From the NCBI GenBank assembly GCA_022821385.1, contig JAJEDR010000025.1, positions 19,160 to 83,159 on the forward strand: a stretch of 64,000 nucleotides of DNA. Direction: 5' to 3'. The notes beneath the pieces are model-generated. The model had not been told where the DNA came from and ran no database searches. It saw only the letters and a list, made by a program, of their open reading frames with translations. The position numbers and the translations under genes were made by a program. This document shows, in pieces, positions 54,119 through 62,532 of the stretch; position 1 is the stretch's first letter; each line of letters begins with the position of its first letter. This DNA is from Rhodothermales bacterium (GTDB lineage Bacteria; Bacteroidota; Rhodothermia; Rhodothermales; Bin80).

Positions 54119-55015
54119 ATGAAAGAAACCATTGGATTCATAGGCTTGGGCATCATGGGTAGCGGCATGGCCCGCAATCTGCTCAAGGCCGGATTTGATG
54201 TGTGCGTCTGGAACCGAACGGCAAGTCGCATGGCACCCTCGGTATCTGCCGGTGCATGTGGAGCACCGGATGCAGCGGGCGTTGCTGCCAAGTCGGACAT
54301 CATTGTAATCTGTGTGAGCGAAACCCAGGATGTTGAAGAAGTATTGTTTGGGGAAAATGGAGTCATAAAAGGGGCCAGACCGGGTTCACTAGTTATAGAT
54401 ACCAGTACCATAAGCCCTCAGGCCACAATCAGCATGGAGACACGGCTTCGTGCAGCAGGGCTGCGGATGCTGGATGCCCCTATCAGCGGGGGGAGTGAAG
54501 GTGCGGCCAATGGCACGCTAAGCATCATGGTTGGAGGTGATGCTGCTGACGTTGAGCGGGCAATGGATGTTCTCAATGCTATGGGCAGTCGTATTACGCA
54601 CGTAGGCAGTACAGGGGCGGGCCAGATGGTGAAACTTGTCAACCAGATTCTGGTGGTGGGTACGATGCAGGCGGTCAGTGAGGCACTTATGTTTGCACAC
54701 AAAGGAGGTCTGGATCTAGCGAAGACACTGGAAGCGGTGGAGCATGGGGCTGCGGGCAGTTGGATGCTCAGTAACAGGGGTACGCAGGCTATTGTAAGAG
54801 ATTTCAGGCCCGGTTTTACAATTGATCTGCAGCAAAAAGATCTACGCCTAGTTCTGGAAGCAGCAGACGCTATGGGTGTACCGTTACCGGTGACCGGTCA
54901 AGTGTTTCAGTGGTATCGTACGCTGCAGGATCGAGGGCTTGGAAGCGAAGGCAACCATGCATTGATCATGGCGCTGGAGCATCTGTCTGGTGTGCAGGTT
55001 GGTCAAAAGCAGTGA
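54119..55015 (+). CDS. NAD(P)-dependent beta-hydroxyacid dehydrogenase
   Basis: A 298-residue enzyme of the 3-hydroxyisobutyrate dehydrogenase family, which includes tartronate semialdehyde reductase. The dinucleotide-binding motif is GFIGLGIMGSGMARNLLKAG at the N-terminus. The substrate-binding block is DAPISGGSEGAANGTLSIM and the catalytic lysine lies in GAGQMVKLVNQ. Substrates are 3-hydroxyacids such as D-glycerate or hydroxyisobutyrate. Its TGA overlaps the ATG of the lactonase gene (TGATG), so the two are translated together, which suggests a sugar-acid pathway. Confidence 0.9.
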   Translation: MKETIGFIGLGIMGSGMARNLLKAGFDVCVWNRTASRMAPSVSAGACGAPDAAGVAAKSDIIVICVSETQDVEEVLFGENGVIKGARPGSLVIDTSTISPQATISMETRLRAAGLRMLDAPISGGSEGAANGTLSIMVGGDAADVERAMDVLNAMGSRITHVGSTGAGQMVKLVNQILVVGTMQAVSEALMFAHKGGLDLAKTLEAVEHGAAGSWMLSNRGTQAIVRDFRPGFTIDLQQKDLRLVLEAADAMGVPLPVTGQVFQWYRTLQDRGLGSEGNHALIMALEHLSGVQVGQKQ

Positions 55016-56079
55016 TGGCAACCGTATTTGTAGGCACATATACAGAACCGCTGGACCACGTTAATGGGCGTGGTGCGGGTATCTATATCTATTCATTTGA
55101 TGCGGGGCGACTGCGCCCTGAGGGTGCGGTTCGGGGACTGCCGAACCCATCCTATTTGGCTGTGGATGTTGCCCGTTCCAGGCTCTACGCTGTGAGCGAA
55201 ACCCTGGATTATAACGGGTTGGCCCAGGGAGCTGTGCAAGCCTGGGCATGGGATCCAGAGTCGGTCGCGCTTGAATCACTCGGTCATGCAGGTACGCGGG
55301 GTGGTGCTCCATGCTATATCAGTGTTCTCAATAATCACCTCCTGATTGCGAATTATGTCGGTGGATCTGTTATTGCTGTGGGTCTGACCGAAAATGGTGG
55401 ACTGGGACAGGTTACGGGGTATGTCCAGCATACGGGCACTGGCCCGAACGCGGCACGTCAGGAGGCCCCGCATCCACATGCGATTGTTCCAGATCCCACT
55501 GGGAAATATTGCCTGGTACCAGATCTGGGTACAGATCGTGTGTGCGTCTACCGAACAGATGGATCGAAAACTGCCCTGCAGAGCGCCGGGGAAGCTGTAA
55601 ACATCCACGCAGGGGCAGGGCCAAGGCATCTAGTGTTTAATCCCGCAGGTACAGGTGCGTACCTGATGAACGAGCTGGACTCAACCATTTCATTCCTCGC
55701 ATGGGAAGACGCGCGTGCAACAGTGTTACACACGCTGGATGCACTTCCCGAAGATTATACTGGAGTTCGCTCCGGCGCGGATATTCATATTCATCCGAAT
55801 GGACGCTTCCTTTATGCATCACTGCGTGGTTTGGCGAGTATCGTCTGTTTTCGAGTAGATAGTGGTACAGGACGCTTGGTGAAGCCTGCCTGGTTCCCCA
55901 CCCATGGTACTACCCCGCGCAATTTTACACTTGACTCCACAGGGGAGCATTTAATTGTTGCCAACCAGGACTCGGATACGCTCGTTGTTTATCGTATTGA
56001 CAGCAACTCAGGGCAACTGATCGGACCCCATCAGGTTGTGAATGTGCCCAGCCCGGCCTGCGTGAAGATAGCCTCATAA
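55015..56079 (+). CDS. Lactonase family protein (7-bladed propeller, Pgl/YbhE type)
   Basis: A 354-residue protein of the bacterial 6-phosphogluconolactonase-like family. It begins VFVGTYTEP, and the conserved blocks PSYLAVDVARSRLYAVSE, PHPHAIVPDPTGKYCLVPDL and GAGPRHLVFNP follow in order, with an NFTLDSTGEHLIVANQDSDT repeat near the end. It would open sugar lactones. No signal peptide is visible, so it is probably cytoplasmic. The ATG overlaps the stop of the dehydrogenase gene upstream. Confidence 0.88.
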   Translation: MATVFVGTYTEPLDHVNGRGAGIYIYSFDAGRLRPEGAVRGLPNPSYLAVDVARSRLYAVSETLDYNGLAQGAVQAWAWDPESVALESLGHAGTRGGAPCYISVLNNHLLIANYVGGSVIAVGLTENGGLGQVTGYVQHTGTGPNAARQEAPHPHAIVPDPTGKYCLVPDLGTDRVCVYRTDGSKTALQSAGEAVNIHAGAGPRHLVFNPAGTGAYLMNELDSTISFLAWEDARATVLHTLDALPEDYTGVRSGADIHIHPNGRFLYASLRGLASIVCFRVDSGTGRLVKPAWFPTHGTTPRNFTLDSTGEHLIVANQDSDTLVVYRIDSNSGQLIGPHQVVNVPSPACVKIAS

Positions 56080-56155
56080 GTGGTCCGGTGTAGCATTACC
56101 GGTTTGTTGGTGTGATTTTATGTACATTTCCTCTCCTAAAAAGAGAAATTTTCCA

Positions 56156-57076
56156 ATGAAACGATTTGTTCGTCGTGGGCTTACCCGCCGCGATTTTCTA
56201 AAAGCGACCGCAGGCACAACTGCGATTGCGTTTTCGGGACTTGCTTGTTCAGATGCACAGCATGATACCGAGCAGGTTGAAGCTGGAGGCAGCGATGCAG
56301 TGGCGTCTACAAGTGCTGTCCCTGTTGGAGTACAGCTATATTGTTTCCGACATCTCCTGGAAGAGGATTTCGAGGGAACGCTAGCGGAGGTTGCAAAGCT
56401 GGGGTATGACGGTGTAGAGTTCGCCGGCTACTACAACTATGCAGATAATCCCGAAGGTCTTCGCAGCCTGGTAGAGGGGCACGGGCTTGGCATTGCCGGT
56501 GCGCACATCGGACTGGGAGCGATAACCGGGGATGAACTTCAGCGATCCATTGACTTCCACGGTGAGCTTGGCAACTCGCGGCTGATTGTTGCAGGCATTG
56601 GCGAGGAAACCCGAACGGAGGACACCATTATGCAGACGGTGGAAATCTTTACTAAAGCCCAGGAAGCCCTTCGACCTCACGGAATGAGCACTGGTTATCA
56701 CTGCCACGCCTATAGTTTCCAGGAGATGGTTTTGGGCAAGAATGTCTGGGATACGATCGCAGATAACACACCCGAAGACTTTATTCTTCAGCTGGATACC
56801 GGTAATGCCAGTAATGGCGGGGCAGATAATCTTGCGGTGATTCGCAACGATCCGGGAAGGATCAAGTCAATGCATGTCAAGCCCCACACGCCAGGTGCAG
56901 AGCACCCGTTCGCCCCTTTCGTAGGTGATGACTCGTTACCCTGGCAGGAAATTTTTGACCTGAGTGAGGCGGAAGGTGGGATTGAGTGGTATGTGGTCGA
57001 ATATGAAGAGGAGTCGCATCCACCGTTGGAAGCACTCAAAGCCAACAGGGAGCGCGTTCGCTCATTCGGGCGGTAG
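56156..57076 (+). CDS. Sugar phosphate isomerase/epimerase-type TIM barrel with Tat signal
   Basis: A 306-residue protein. The N-terminus carries a twin-arginine motif (GLTRRDFLKATAG) and a lipobox-like SGLAC, so it is exported folded and perhaps lipidated. The rest is a xylose isomerase-like TIM barrel: VGVQLYCFRHLL, LGYDGVEFAGYY, TGYHCHAYSF with likely metal-binding histidine, ILQLDTGNASNGG and MHVKPHTPG. Related exported proteins occur in Bacteroidota and planctomycete sugar loci beside Gfo/Idh/MocA and DUF1080 genes, as here. Some of these are now known to act on 3-keto sugars. Start chosen to place the Tat motif near the N-terminus; an ATG 12 codons upstream also exists. Confidence 0.85.
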   Translation: MKRFVRRGLTRRDFLKATAGTTAIAFSGLACSDAQHDTEQVEAGGSDAVASTSAVPVGVQLYCFRHLLEEDFEGTLAEVAKLGYDGVEFAGYYNYADNPEGLRSLVEGHGLGIAGAHIGLGAITGDELQRSIDFHGELGNSRLIVAGIGEETRTEDTIMQTVEIFTKAQEALRPHGMSTGYHCHAYSFQEMVLGKNVWDTIADNTPEDFILQLDTGNASNGGADNLAVIRNDPGRIKSMHVKPHTPGAEHPFAPFVGDDSLPWQEIFDLSEAEGGIEWYVVEYEEESHPPLEALKANRERVRSFGR

Positions 57077-57082
57077 CTTGCC

Positions 57083-58222
57083 ATGAGGTCAATCGGTGTC
57101 GCTGTTGCAGGTACGGGGTTTATTGGTCCGGTACATGTAGAGGCCCTACAACGCTTGGGTATGCCGGTACGGGGTGTTCTGGGCAGTACTCCAGAAAAAT
57201 CAAGAGCTGCCAGTGAAGCAATAGGGTTGCCACGCGGCTATGCCAGTTATGAGGAGATTCTGTCAGATTCGACCGTCCAGGCCGTGCATCTGGCAGTGCC
57301 GAATGTGATGCATTATGATTTTGCACGTCGGGCGCTTCTCTCAGGTAAGCACGTGATGTGCGAGAAGCCCTTGGCAATGAATGCCGCGGAGGCGGACGAA
57401 CTAGTGGCTTTGGCCCGTAGGGAAAATTTGCATGCCGGAGTATGTTATAATATTCGGTTCTATCCGCTAAATCTGGAAGCGCGTTCCCGCGCCCAGGAGA
57501 TGGGACGAATACACAGTGTTGTGGGGCGTTATGTCCAGGACTGGTTGCTGTATGATACGGACTACAACTGGCGCGTGTTAAGCTCTGAGGGAGGTTCACT
57601 GCGGGCAGTATCGGACATTGGCACGCACTGGATGGACCTGGTCTGCTCTATCACCGGGTTGCAGGCCGAGGCGGTGTTTGCAGATCTGAGCATTGTCCAC
57701 CCTGTTCGCAAGAGGCCCGTGGGCGAGGTTGCTACTTACGCGTCTACGGAAGGACAGGACTTGTTGGATGTACCCATCGAAACGGAAGACTGTGGCTGCG
57801 TAATATTGCGCATGAAGGGGGGCGCGCGGATGGCCTTGTGGGTGTCGCAAGTGACAGCCGGGCGCAAAAACTACTGCAGTTACGAAATTGCAGCAGAGAA
57901 CGGCTCGCTTTCCTGGTGCAGTGAGCGTCCAAATGAACTGTTCATGGGTCATCGATCAAAACCCAACGAAGTGCTGTCACGCGACCCAGCTCTTCTGAGT
58001 GGCTTCGCTGCGGGCTTCAGCAACTACCCCGGCGGCCATAACGAGGGGTTCCCAGATACCTTCAAACAGTGTTTTCGAGCCTTTTATGAGGATATTGCAT
58101 CCGGTTCAGATCCGCGGGCAGCACGCTATCCGACTTTTGCAGATGGTGCCCACGAGATCATGCTCTGTGATGCCATATTGGAGAGCCACCGTACAGAGCG
58201 GTGGATTCACCTTCAGACGTAA
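57083..58222 (+). CDS. Gfo/Idh/MocA family oxidoreductase
   Basis: A 379-residue NAD(P)-dependent sugar oxidoreductase. The Rossmann motif GVAVAGTGFIGPVHVEAL begins the protein, and the family motif EKPLAMN lies near residue 95. A conserved histidine block is in GTHWMDLVCSITG and the C-terminal alpha/beta domain follows (MALWVSQVTAGRKNY). No signal peptide is visible, unlike the neighbouring isomerase. Such enzymes oxidise or reduce sugar hydroxyls, for example to 3-keto sugars. It starts six bases after the isomerase stop. Confidence 0.9.
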   Translation: MRSIGVAVAGTGFIGPVHVEALQRLGMPVRGVLGSTPEKSRAASEAIGLPRGYASYEEILSDSTVQAVHLAVPNVMHYDFARRALLSGKHVMCEKPLAMNAAEADELVALARRENLHAGVCYNIRFYPLNLEARSRAQEMGRIHSVVGRYVQDWLLYDTDYNWRVLSSEGGSLRAVSDIGTHWMDLVCSITGLQAEAVFADLSIVHPVRKRPVGEVATYASTEGQDLLDVPIETEDCGCVILRMKGGARMALWVSQVTAGRKNYCSYEIAAENGSLSWCSERPNELFMGHRSKPNEVLSRDPALLSGFAAGFSNYPGGHNEGFPDTFKQCFRAFYEDIASGSDPRAARYPTFADGAHEIMLCDAILESHRTERWIHLQT

Positions 58223-58248
58223 CTTTCATACAATCAAACTCTACGCAA

Positions 58249-58692
58249 ATGAAAGCAGCATTCTTCTTACTCACCCTGGGATTGGGAGTCATACTGGCGG
58301 TTCATCTGGCGATGAATGGCCGGGCTGGTGCAGCCGTGCAGAACCCGCAAATGGCCAATGCCCTGTTTTGGTGCATCGGTGCAGTCACGGCTATTCTTGT
58401 TGGCTTTACAGCTTGGGAGCCGGAGTTCTTTGGTCGCTTGCAGGACGTTAATCCGTGGCTGTTCACGGCCGGCATGATGGGCGCACTTTTGGTGTTTGCT
58501 ATTGCCGCACTTATTCCAAAGGTTGGTGCTGGCGGATTGTTTATGTCGCTCCTGGCTGGGCAGGTGATTACGGCCATGGTACTATCGCATTATGGCTGGC
58601 TGGGCTCACCAGTGCAACCAATAACATTGGTGAAGGCATTCGGCGTGGTGTTCATGCTGGGTGGGGCAGCCATGTGTACCTTTACTGACTGA
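58249..58692 (+). CDS. DMT-family transporter, YdcZ (DUF606) type
   Basis: A 147-residue membrane protein with five hydrophobic segments: FFLLTLGLGVILAVHLAMNG, ALFWCIGAVTAILVGFTA, WLFTAGMMGALLVFAIAALI, LFMSLLAGQVITAMVLS and FGVVFMLGGAAMCTF. Length and layout match DUF606, small drug/metabolite-type transporters that often act in pairs. The ATG at 58249 is the natural start; a 16-codon extension upstream overlaps the Gfo/Idh/MocA gene. The stop overlaps the aldo/keto reductase start (TGATGG). It may move a sugar or cofactor for this operon. Confidence 0.75.
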   Translation: MKAAFFLLTLGLGVILAVHLAMNGRAGAAVQNPQMANALFWCIGAVTAILVGFTAWEPEFFGRLQDVNPWLFTAGMMGALLVFAIAALIPKVGAGGLFMSLLAGQVITAMVLSHYGWLGSPVQPITLVKAFGVVFMLGGAAMCTFTD

Positions 58693-59660
58693 TGGATAAA
58701 GTGAAACTTGGAGGCACTGAGGTAGAAGTCAGTGCCCTTTGCTATGGAACGGACCTGATCGGTAGCCGCGTAGGTGAAGAGCAGTCGCAAAAGCTGTTGG
58801 ATGTCTTTGCGGATCACGGAGGTACGTTCATTGACACCGGCAACTTTTACGCGAGTTGGTACCCGGGATGCGTGGGAGGGGAGAGTGAAAGTACGATCGG
58901 GCGCTGGATGGCTGCACGAGGTAATCGTGCCCAAATGGCAATCAGTACCAAACTCGGGTTTGACTATCCGGGCTGCGAAGGCGGATTGAGCGCATCAGAG
59001 ATTGAATCAGAATGCAACAAGAGCCTTCAACGCCTTCAGACGGACTACATTGATGTGTACTATGCACACAGAGATGATTTTGATACGCCGCTTGAGGAGA
59101 CCATGGAGGCCTTCCATCGTCTAATCACAGCCGGCAAGGTCCGCGTGTTAGGGGCGAGCAATTTATGGCTTTGGCGGGTTGCGGAAGCAAACATGGTGGC
59201 GGCCCTGCGTGGCTTAACGCCCTACAGTGTGGTTGAGCAGCGGTATACATATTTCCGGCCACGGCATGGAGCGGATTTTGGACCGCAGATTTGCATCACC
59301 GAAGACATGAAGCGGTTCTGTGACCACCACGGCATGTCGTTGATTGCGTATTCCATTCTTTTACAGGGAGCCTACTCCCGTGATGATCGCCCAGTGCCCG
59401 CGCAGTTTGCAGGCCCTGAGGCCGAAGAACGTATGCAAGCGCTACAGTCGGTGGCTTCGGAAATCGGGGCGACTGTGAATCAGGTCATCATTGCCTGGAT
59501 GCGGCAGAGCGATCCACCGGTGCTCCCGATCATCGGGGGCAGTAGGCAGGAGCAAGTTCTGGAGAACCTTGCAGCGCTGGAGGTAGTGCTGTCTGAAGAT
59601 CAGATGGAGCGCCTAACGCTGGCGGGAGATCCCGATGTAAAAAAAGCGTGGCTAAGATAA
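58692..59660 (+). CDS. Aldo/keto reductase
   Basis: A 322-residue TIM-barrel oxidoreductase. The catalytic tetrad is seen as aspartate in TFIDTGNFYASWYPG, the tyrosine just after it, lysine in ISTKLGF and histidine in DVYYAHRDD. NADPH-binding residues are in VLPIIGGSRQEQVLENLAAL near the C-terminus. The substrate is likely a sugar aldehyde or ketone from the same pathway. It is coupled to the preceding transporter gene by a TGATGG overlap; a gap of about 240 bases, with no recognisable gene, separates it from the DUF1080 gene. Confidence 0.9.
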   Translation: MDKVKLGGTEVEVSALCYGTDLIGSRVGEEQSQKLLDVFADHGGTFIDTGNFYASWYPGCVGGESESTIGRWMAARGNRAQMAISTKLGFDYPGCEGGLSASEIESECNKSLQRLQTDYIDVYYAHRDDFDTPLEETMEAFHRLITAGKVRVLGASNLWLWRVAEANMVAALRGLTPYSVVEQRYTYFRPRHGADFGPQICITEDMKRFCDHHGMSLIAYSILLQGAYSRDDRPVPAQFAGPEAEERMQALQSVASEIGATVNQVIIAWMRQSDPPVLPIIGGSRQEQVLENLAALEVVLSEDQMERLTLAGDPDVKKAWLR

Positions 59661-59903
59661 CCTAATGGGGTAACTGGCAGAAGTTGAAGGGTCAAGGATA
59701 TTTTGACGGTAGTCGGAAAAAAGGACATATCATATAGGAAGACTACAAGTAGGAATATGAGAGCGACACGGCTATAGGTGTAGGCGTGTCATACTTGAGA
59801 ATCAACCTCAGACGCATGGCGCGAAATGGTTGATAGAGTACACCACATTCGACTGCGTGCAACGGTGCCGCAGTAAGGATTGCTTAACGAATTTTGTTGA
59901 ATC

Positions 59904-62531
59904 ATGACGTATTTCTTTCGTACCACACTAATGCTTTTGGCCTTGCTTCTGGCAGTGAATGCGCAGGCTCAGGAGACCATTTTTATACCCGTCAAGATTG
60001 ACGGGCCTGTACACGATCCGCTCCAGAACAGTTACTGGTTTGGACCCTTCTCGGAAACCGCCTCCGTGGCAGATCTTGACAATGACGGCGACTACGACAT
60101 CGCTGCCGGCCGGAATTGGTACGAAGCTCCACTTTGGATCAAGCATGAAAGGTATCGATCAGGCGCCGAACCCAACGGGCCAGAAACAGAGAGTAACAGC
60201 GAGTTTGCGCTGGATGTTGATTTTGACGGATGGGAAGATATCGTAAGCAGTGGGTGGATGTTCATGAAGGGAGCTTACTGGTATCGTAATCCCGGGAGGC
60301 CACTCGAACCCGGCGAGCAGTGGGAATCGCATAAGATCCATCAAGCCTTCAATATGGAAGGTGTTGTCCACGGGGATATAGATGGTGACGGTGATGAAGA
60401 CATCCTGGTTAATCACTGGAGTCTGGTCGAGGGACAGGGTATGACGTGGCTTGAGCATATCGATGAGGCTCCCTACTGGGTAGAGTATATCGTTGGGACG
60501 GATGGCGATACGCACGGTAATGCGCTCGGGGATGTCAACATGGATGGTCGTCTTGATATTGTGACCGGGCAGGGTTGGTATGAGCAGCCAGATGAGCCAC
60601 GTGGGCCATGGCCATTCCACGCCGATTGGGATTTTGAGAGTGCACTCTCCGAAAAAGCCGGATCAACTGCGCATCCGAACATAGTGCATGATGTTAACGA
60701 AGACGGTTTGAATGATGTGATTCTCGGCAGCGCGCATGCTTACGGACTGGCCTGGTATGAACAGTCTGTAGATGAGTCTGGCAACCGGTCATTTACTAGG
60801 CACTGGATAGAAACTGATCATAGTGTTTTTCACTCTCTGGCTATGGCAGACTTGAACGGGGACGGGAAGGATGATCTGATTGCGGGAAAGCGCCTGTTTG
60901 CACACTATGGGGGCGATGTTGGTGTAGGGGATCCCTCTTTCGTATTCTGGTACGATATAAAGGGTGGTGAATTCAAGCGTCACATACTCTCATACAACCA
61001 TATCCCTTACTACCCAGATGAAGGCGGAGTTAGCCCGCCCCCCAACAATGTTGTTGGCGTGGGAATGAAGATTAATGCCAAGGACATGGACAAAGATGGG
61101 GATGTCGATGTTGTTCTGGCAGGCAAGACGGGGCTTTATGTGTTCTATAATCAGGGTACGCCGCCCAAGCCCAAGTATGCGAATGAACTCCCTCCGCGTT
61201 ATACATATCCGACTTGGCGCCAATGGCCTGAGTACCGTACGCTTTTCAACGGAAAGGATTTTTCAGGATGGAAAGTGCCGGAGGGTGACGGAGGACACTG
61301 GACGGTCAAGGAGTACATGATTGATTATGATGCGCTATCCGAGGCAGAGGACAAGAGCCTTTGGACGGAGGCTGAGTTCGGGGATTTCCAGTTACATGTG
61401 GATTGGAGATTCAAGGGAGCCAGTGGCATTTTCGACATGCCAAACATACTTCCAGACGGTTCTTACGAGGTGGACGAGGATGGTGAAGTAGTGACTACTC
61501 CTACCCCCAATTCGGATTCAGGGATATTCCTGCGCGGCACGACACAGCAGGTGAACATATGGAATTGGGGTGTCGGATCGGGCGAGCTCTGGGGCGTGCG
61601 CACCAATCCCGAAGCAACGCCTGAGCAACGAGCAGCAGCAGTCCCGCGCGTACGCGCGGACAACGCAATGGGCGAGTGGAACTCAATGGACATAACGCTC
61701 ATTGGGAACCGCATTTGGGTCATGCTCAATGGAGAGCAGGTTATTGAGAATGCTGAAATTCCTGGACTGCCCGAGCGAGGTGCGATTGCATTGCAGCATC
61801 ATGGAGGATGGGATGAAGAACGGGATGCACTGAACCCCACCAGCTCAAACATTCAGTTCCGTAATATTTGGATTCGGGAGCTCGACGCGCCAATGGCTAT
61901 CGAAGATCCGGCCAAGAACCCCGAAGGCTGGGAAACACTCTTTAATGGCGAAGATCTGAGTGGCTGGCTTACAGGAGAAAACAACAAGTTCGTCGTTGAG
62001 AATGGAGAACTCACCGTGAAACGCGAGAACCCTGATGGGCAAGAGCACAATCTGGACTACCTATGGACTTCCGAGCGTTATGGTGATTTCATTCTGGAAT
62101 TGGATTTCAAGGTGATCGAGGGTACCAATAGTGGCGTTTTCTTCCGTACGAGCGATCTTATGGATCCTGTTTACACTGGATTGGAGGTACAGATTGCCAA
62201 TTCTTATGGGCGACCTGATTTGAGTCGTACAGGGACCGCGGGGGCGGTCTACGATTTGCAGGCACCTGCCAAGAACGCCATTAACCCTCCAGGGGAATGG
62301 AATACATACCAACTGATCTGCAGGGGGAGCCGGATTCAGGTGAGCCTGAACGGTGAGCGTGTTGTAGATATGGATATTGCACATTGGCGGACCCCTCATG
62401 CGAATCCGGACGGTTCCTGGAACAAGTTTCCGACCGCCGGGACCGCATTTGCCCGTGAGGGACATATTGGGCTTCAGGATCACGGCCAGCCCGTGTGGTA
62501 CCGCAATATTCGTGTCAAGCGACTGGATTGA
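59904..62531 (+). CDS. Exported FG-GAP repeat and double DUF1080 protein
   Basis: An 875-residue secreted protein with a signal peptide (LMLLALLLAVNAQAQ). The first 430 residues carry FG-GAP/VCBS-type calcium-binding repeats (VADLDNDGDYDIAAGRNWY, HGDIDGDGDEDILVNHWS, MADLNGDGKDDLIAGKRL). Two DUF1080 domains follow: one from about residue 445 (YRTLFNGKDFSGWKVPEG) and one from about 675 (WETLFNGEDLSGWLTGEN), each ending in the typical FRNIWIREL or YRNIRVKRL. DUF1080 members include 3-keto-disaccharide hydrolases, so it may cleave oxidised glycosides outside the cell. The ThuA/PQQ gene starts two bases after its stop. Confidence 0.85.
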   Translation: MTYFFRTTLMLLALLLAVNAQAQETIFIPVKIDGPVHDPLQNSYWFGPFSETASVADLDNDGDYDIAAGRNWYEAPLWIKHERYRSGAEPNGPETESNSEFALDVDFDGWEDIVSSGWMFMKGAYWYRNPGRPLEPGEQWESHKIHQAFNMEGVVHGDIDGDGDEDILVNHWSLVEGQGMTWLEHIDEAPYWVEYIVGTDGDTHGNALGDVNMDGRLDIVTGQGWYEQPDEPRGPWPFHADWDFESALSEKAGSTAHPNIVHDVNEDGLNDVILGSAHAYGLAWYEQSVDESGNRSFTRHWIETDHSVFHSLAMADLNGDGKDDLIAGKRLFAHYGGDVGVGDPSFVFWYDIKGGEFKRHILSYNHIPYYPDEGGVSPPPNNVVGVGMKINAKDMDKDGDVDVVLAGKTGLYVFYNQGTPPKPKYANELPPRYTYPTWRQWPEYRTLFNGKDFSGWKVPEGDGGHWTVKEYMIDYDALSEAEDKSLWTEAEFGDFQLHVDWRFKGASGIFDMPNILPDGSYEVDEDGEVVTTPTPNSDSGIFLRGTTQQVNIWNWGVGSGELWGVRTNPEATPEQRAAAVPRVRADNAMGEWNSMDITLIGNRIWVMLNGEQVIENAEIPGLPERGAIALQHHGGWDEERDALNPTSSNIQFRNIWIRELDAPMAIEDPAKNPEGWETLFNGEDLSGWLTGENNKFVVENGELTVKRENPDGQEHNLDYLWTSERYGDFILELDFKVIEGTNSGVFFRTSDLMDPVYTGLEVQIANSYGRPDLSRTGTAGAVYDLQAPAKNAINPPGEWNTYQLICRGSRIQVSLNGERVVDMDIAHWRTPHANPDGSWNKFPTAGTAFAREGHIGLQDHGQPVWYRNIRVKRLD

Positions 62532-62532
62532 A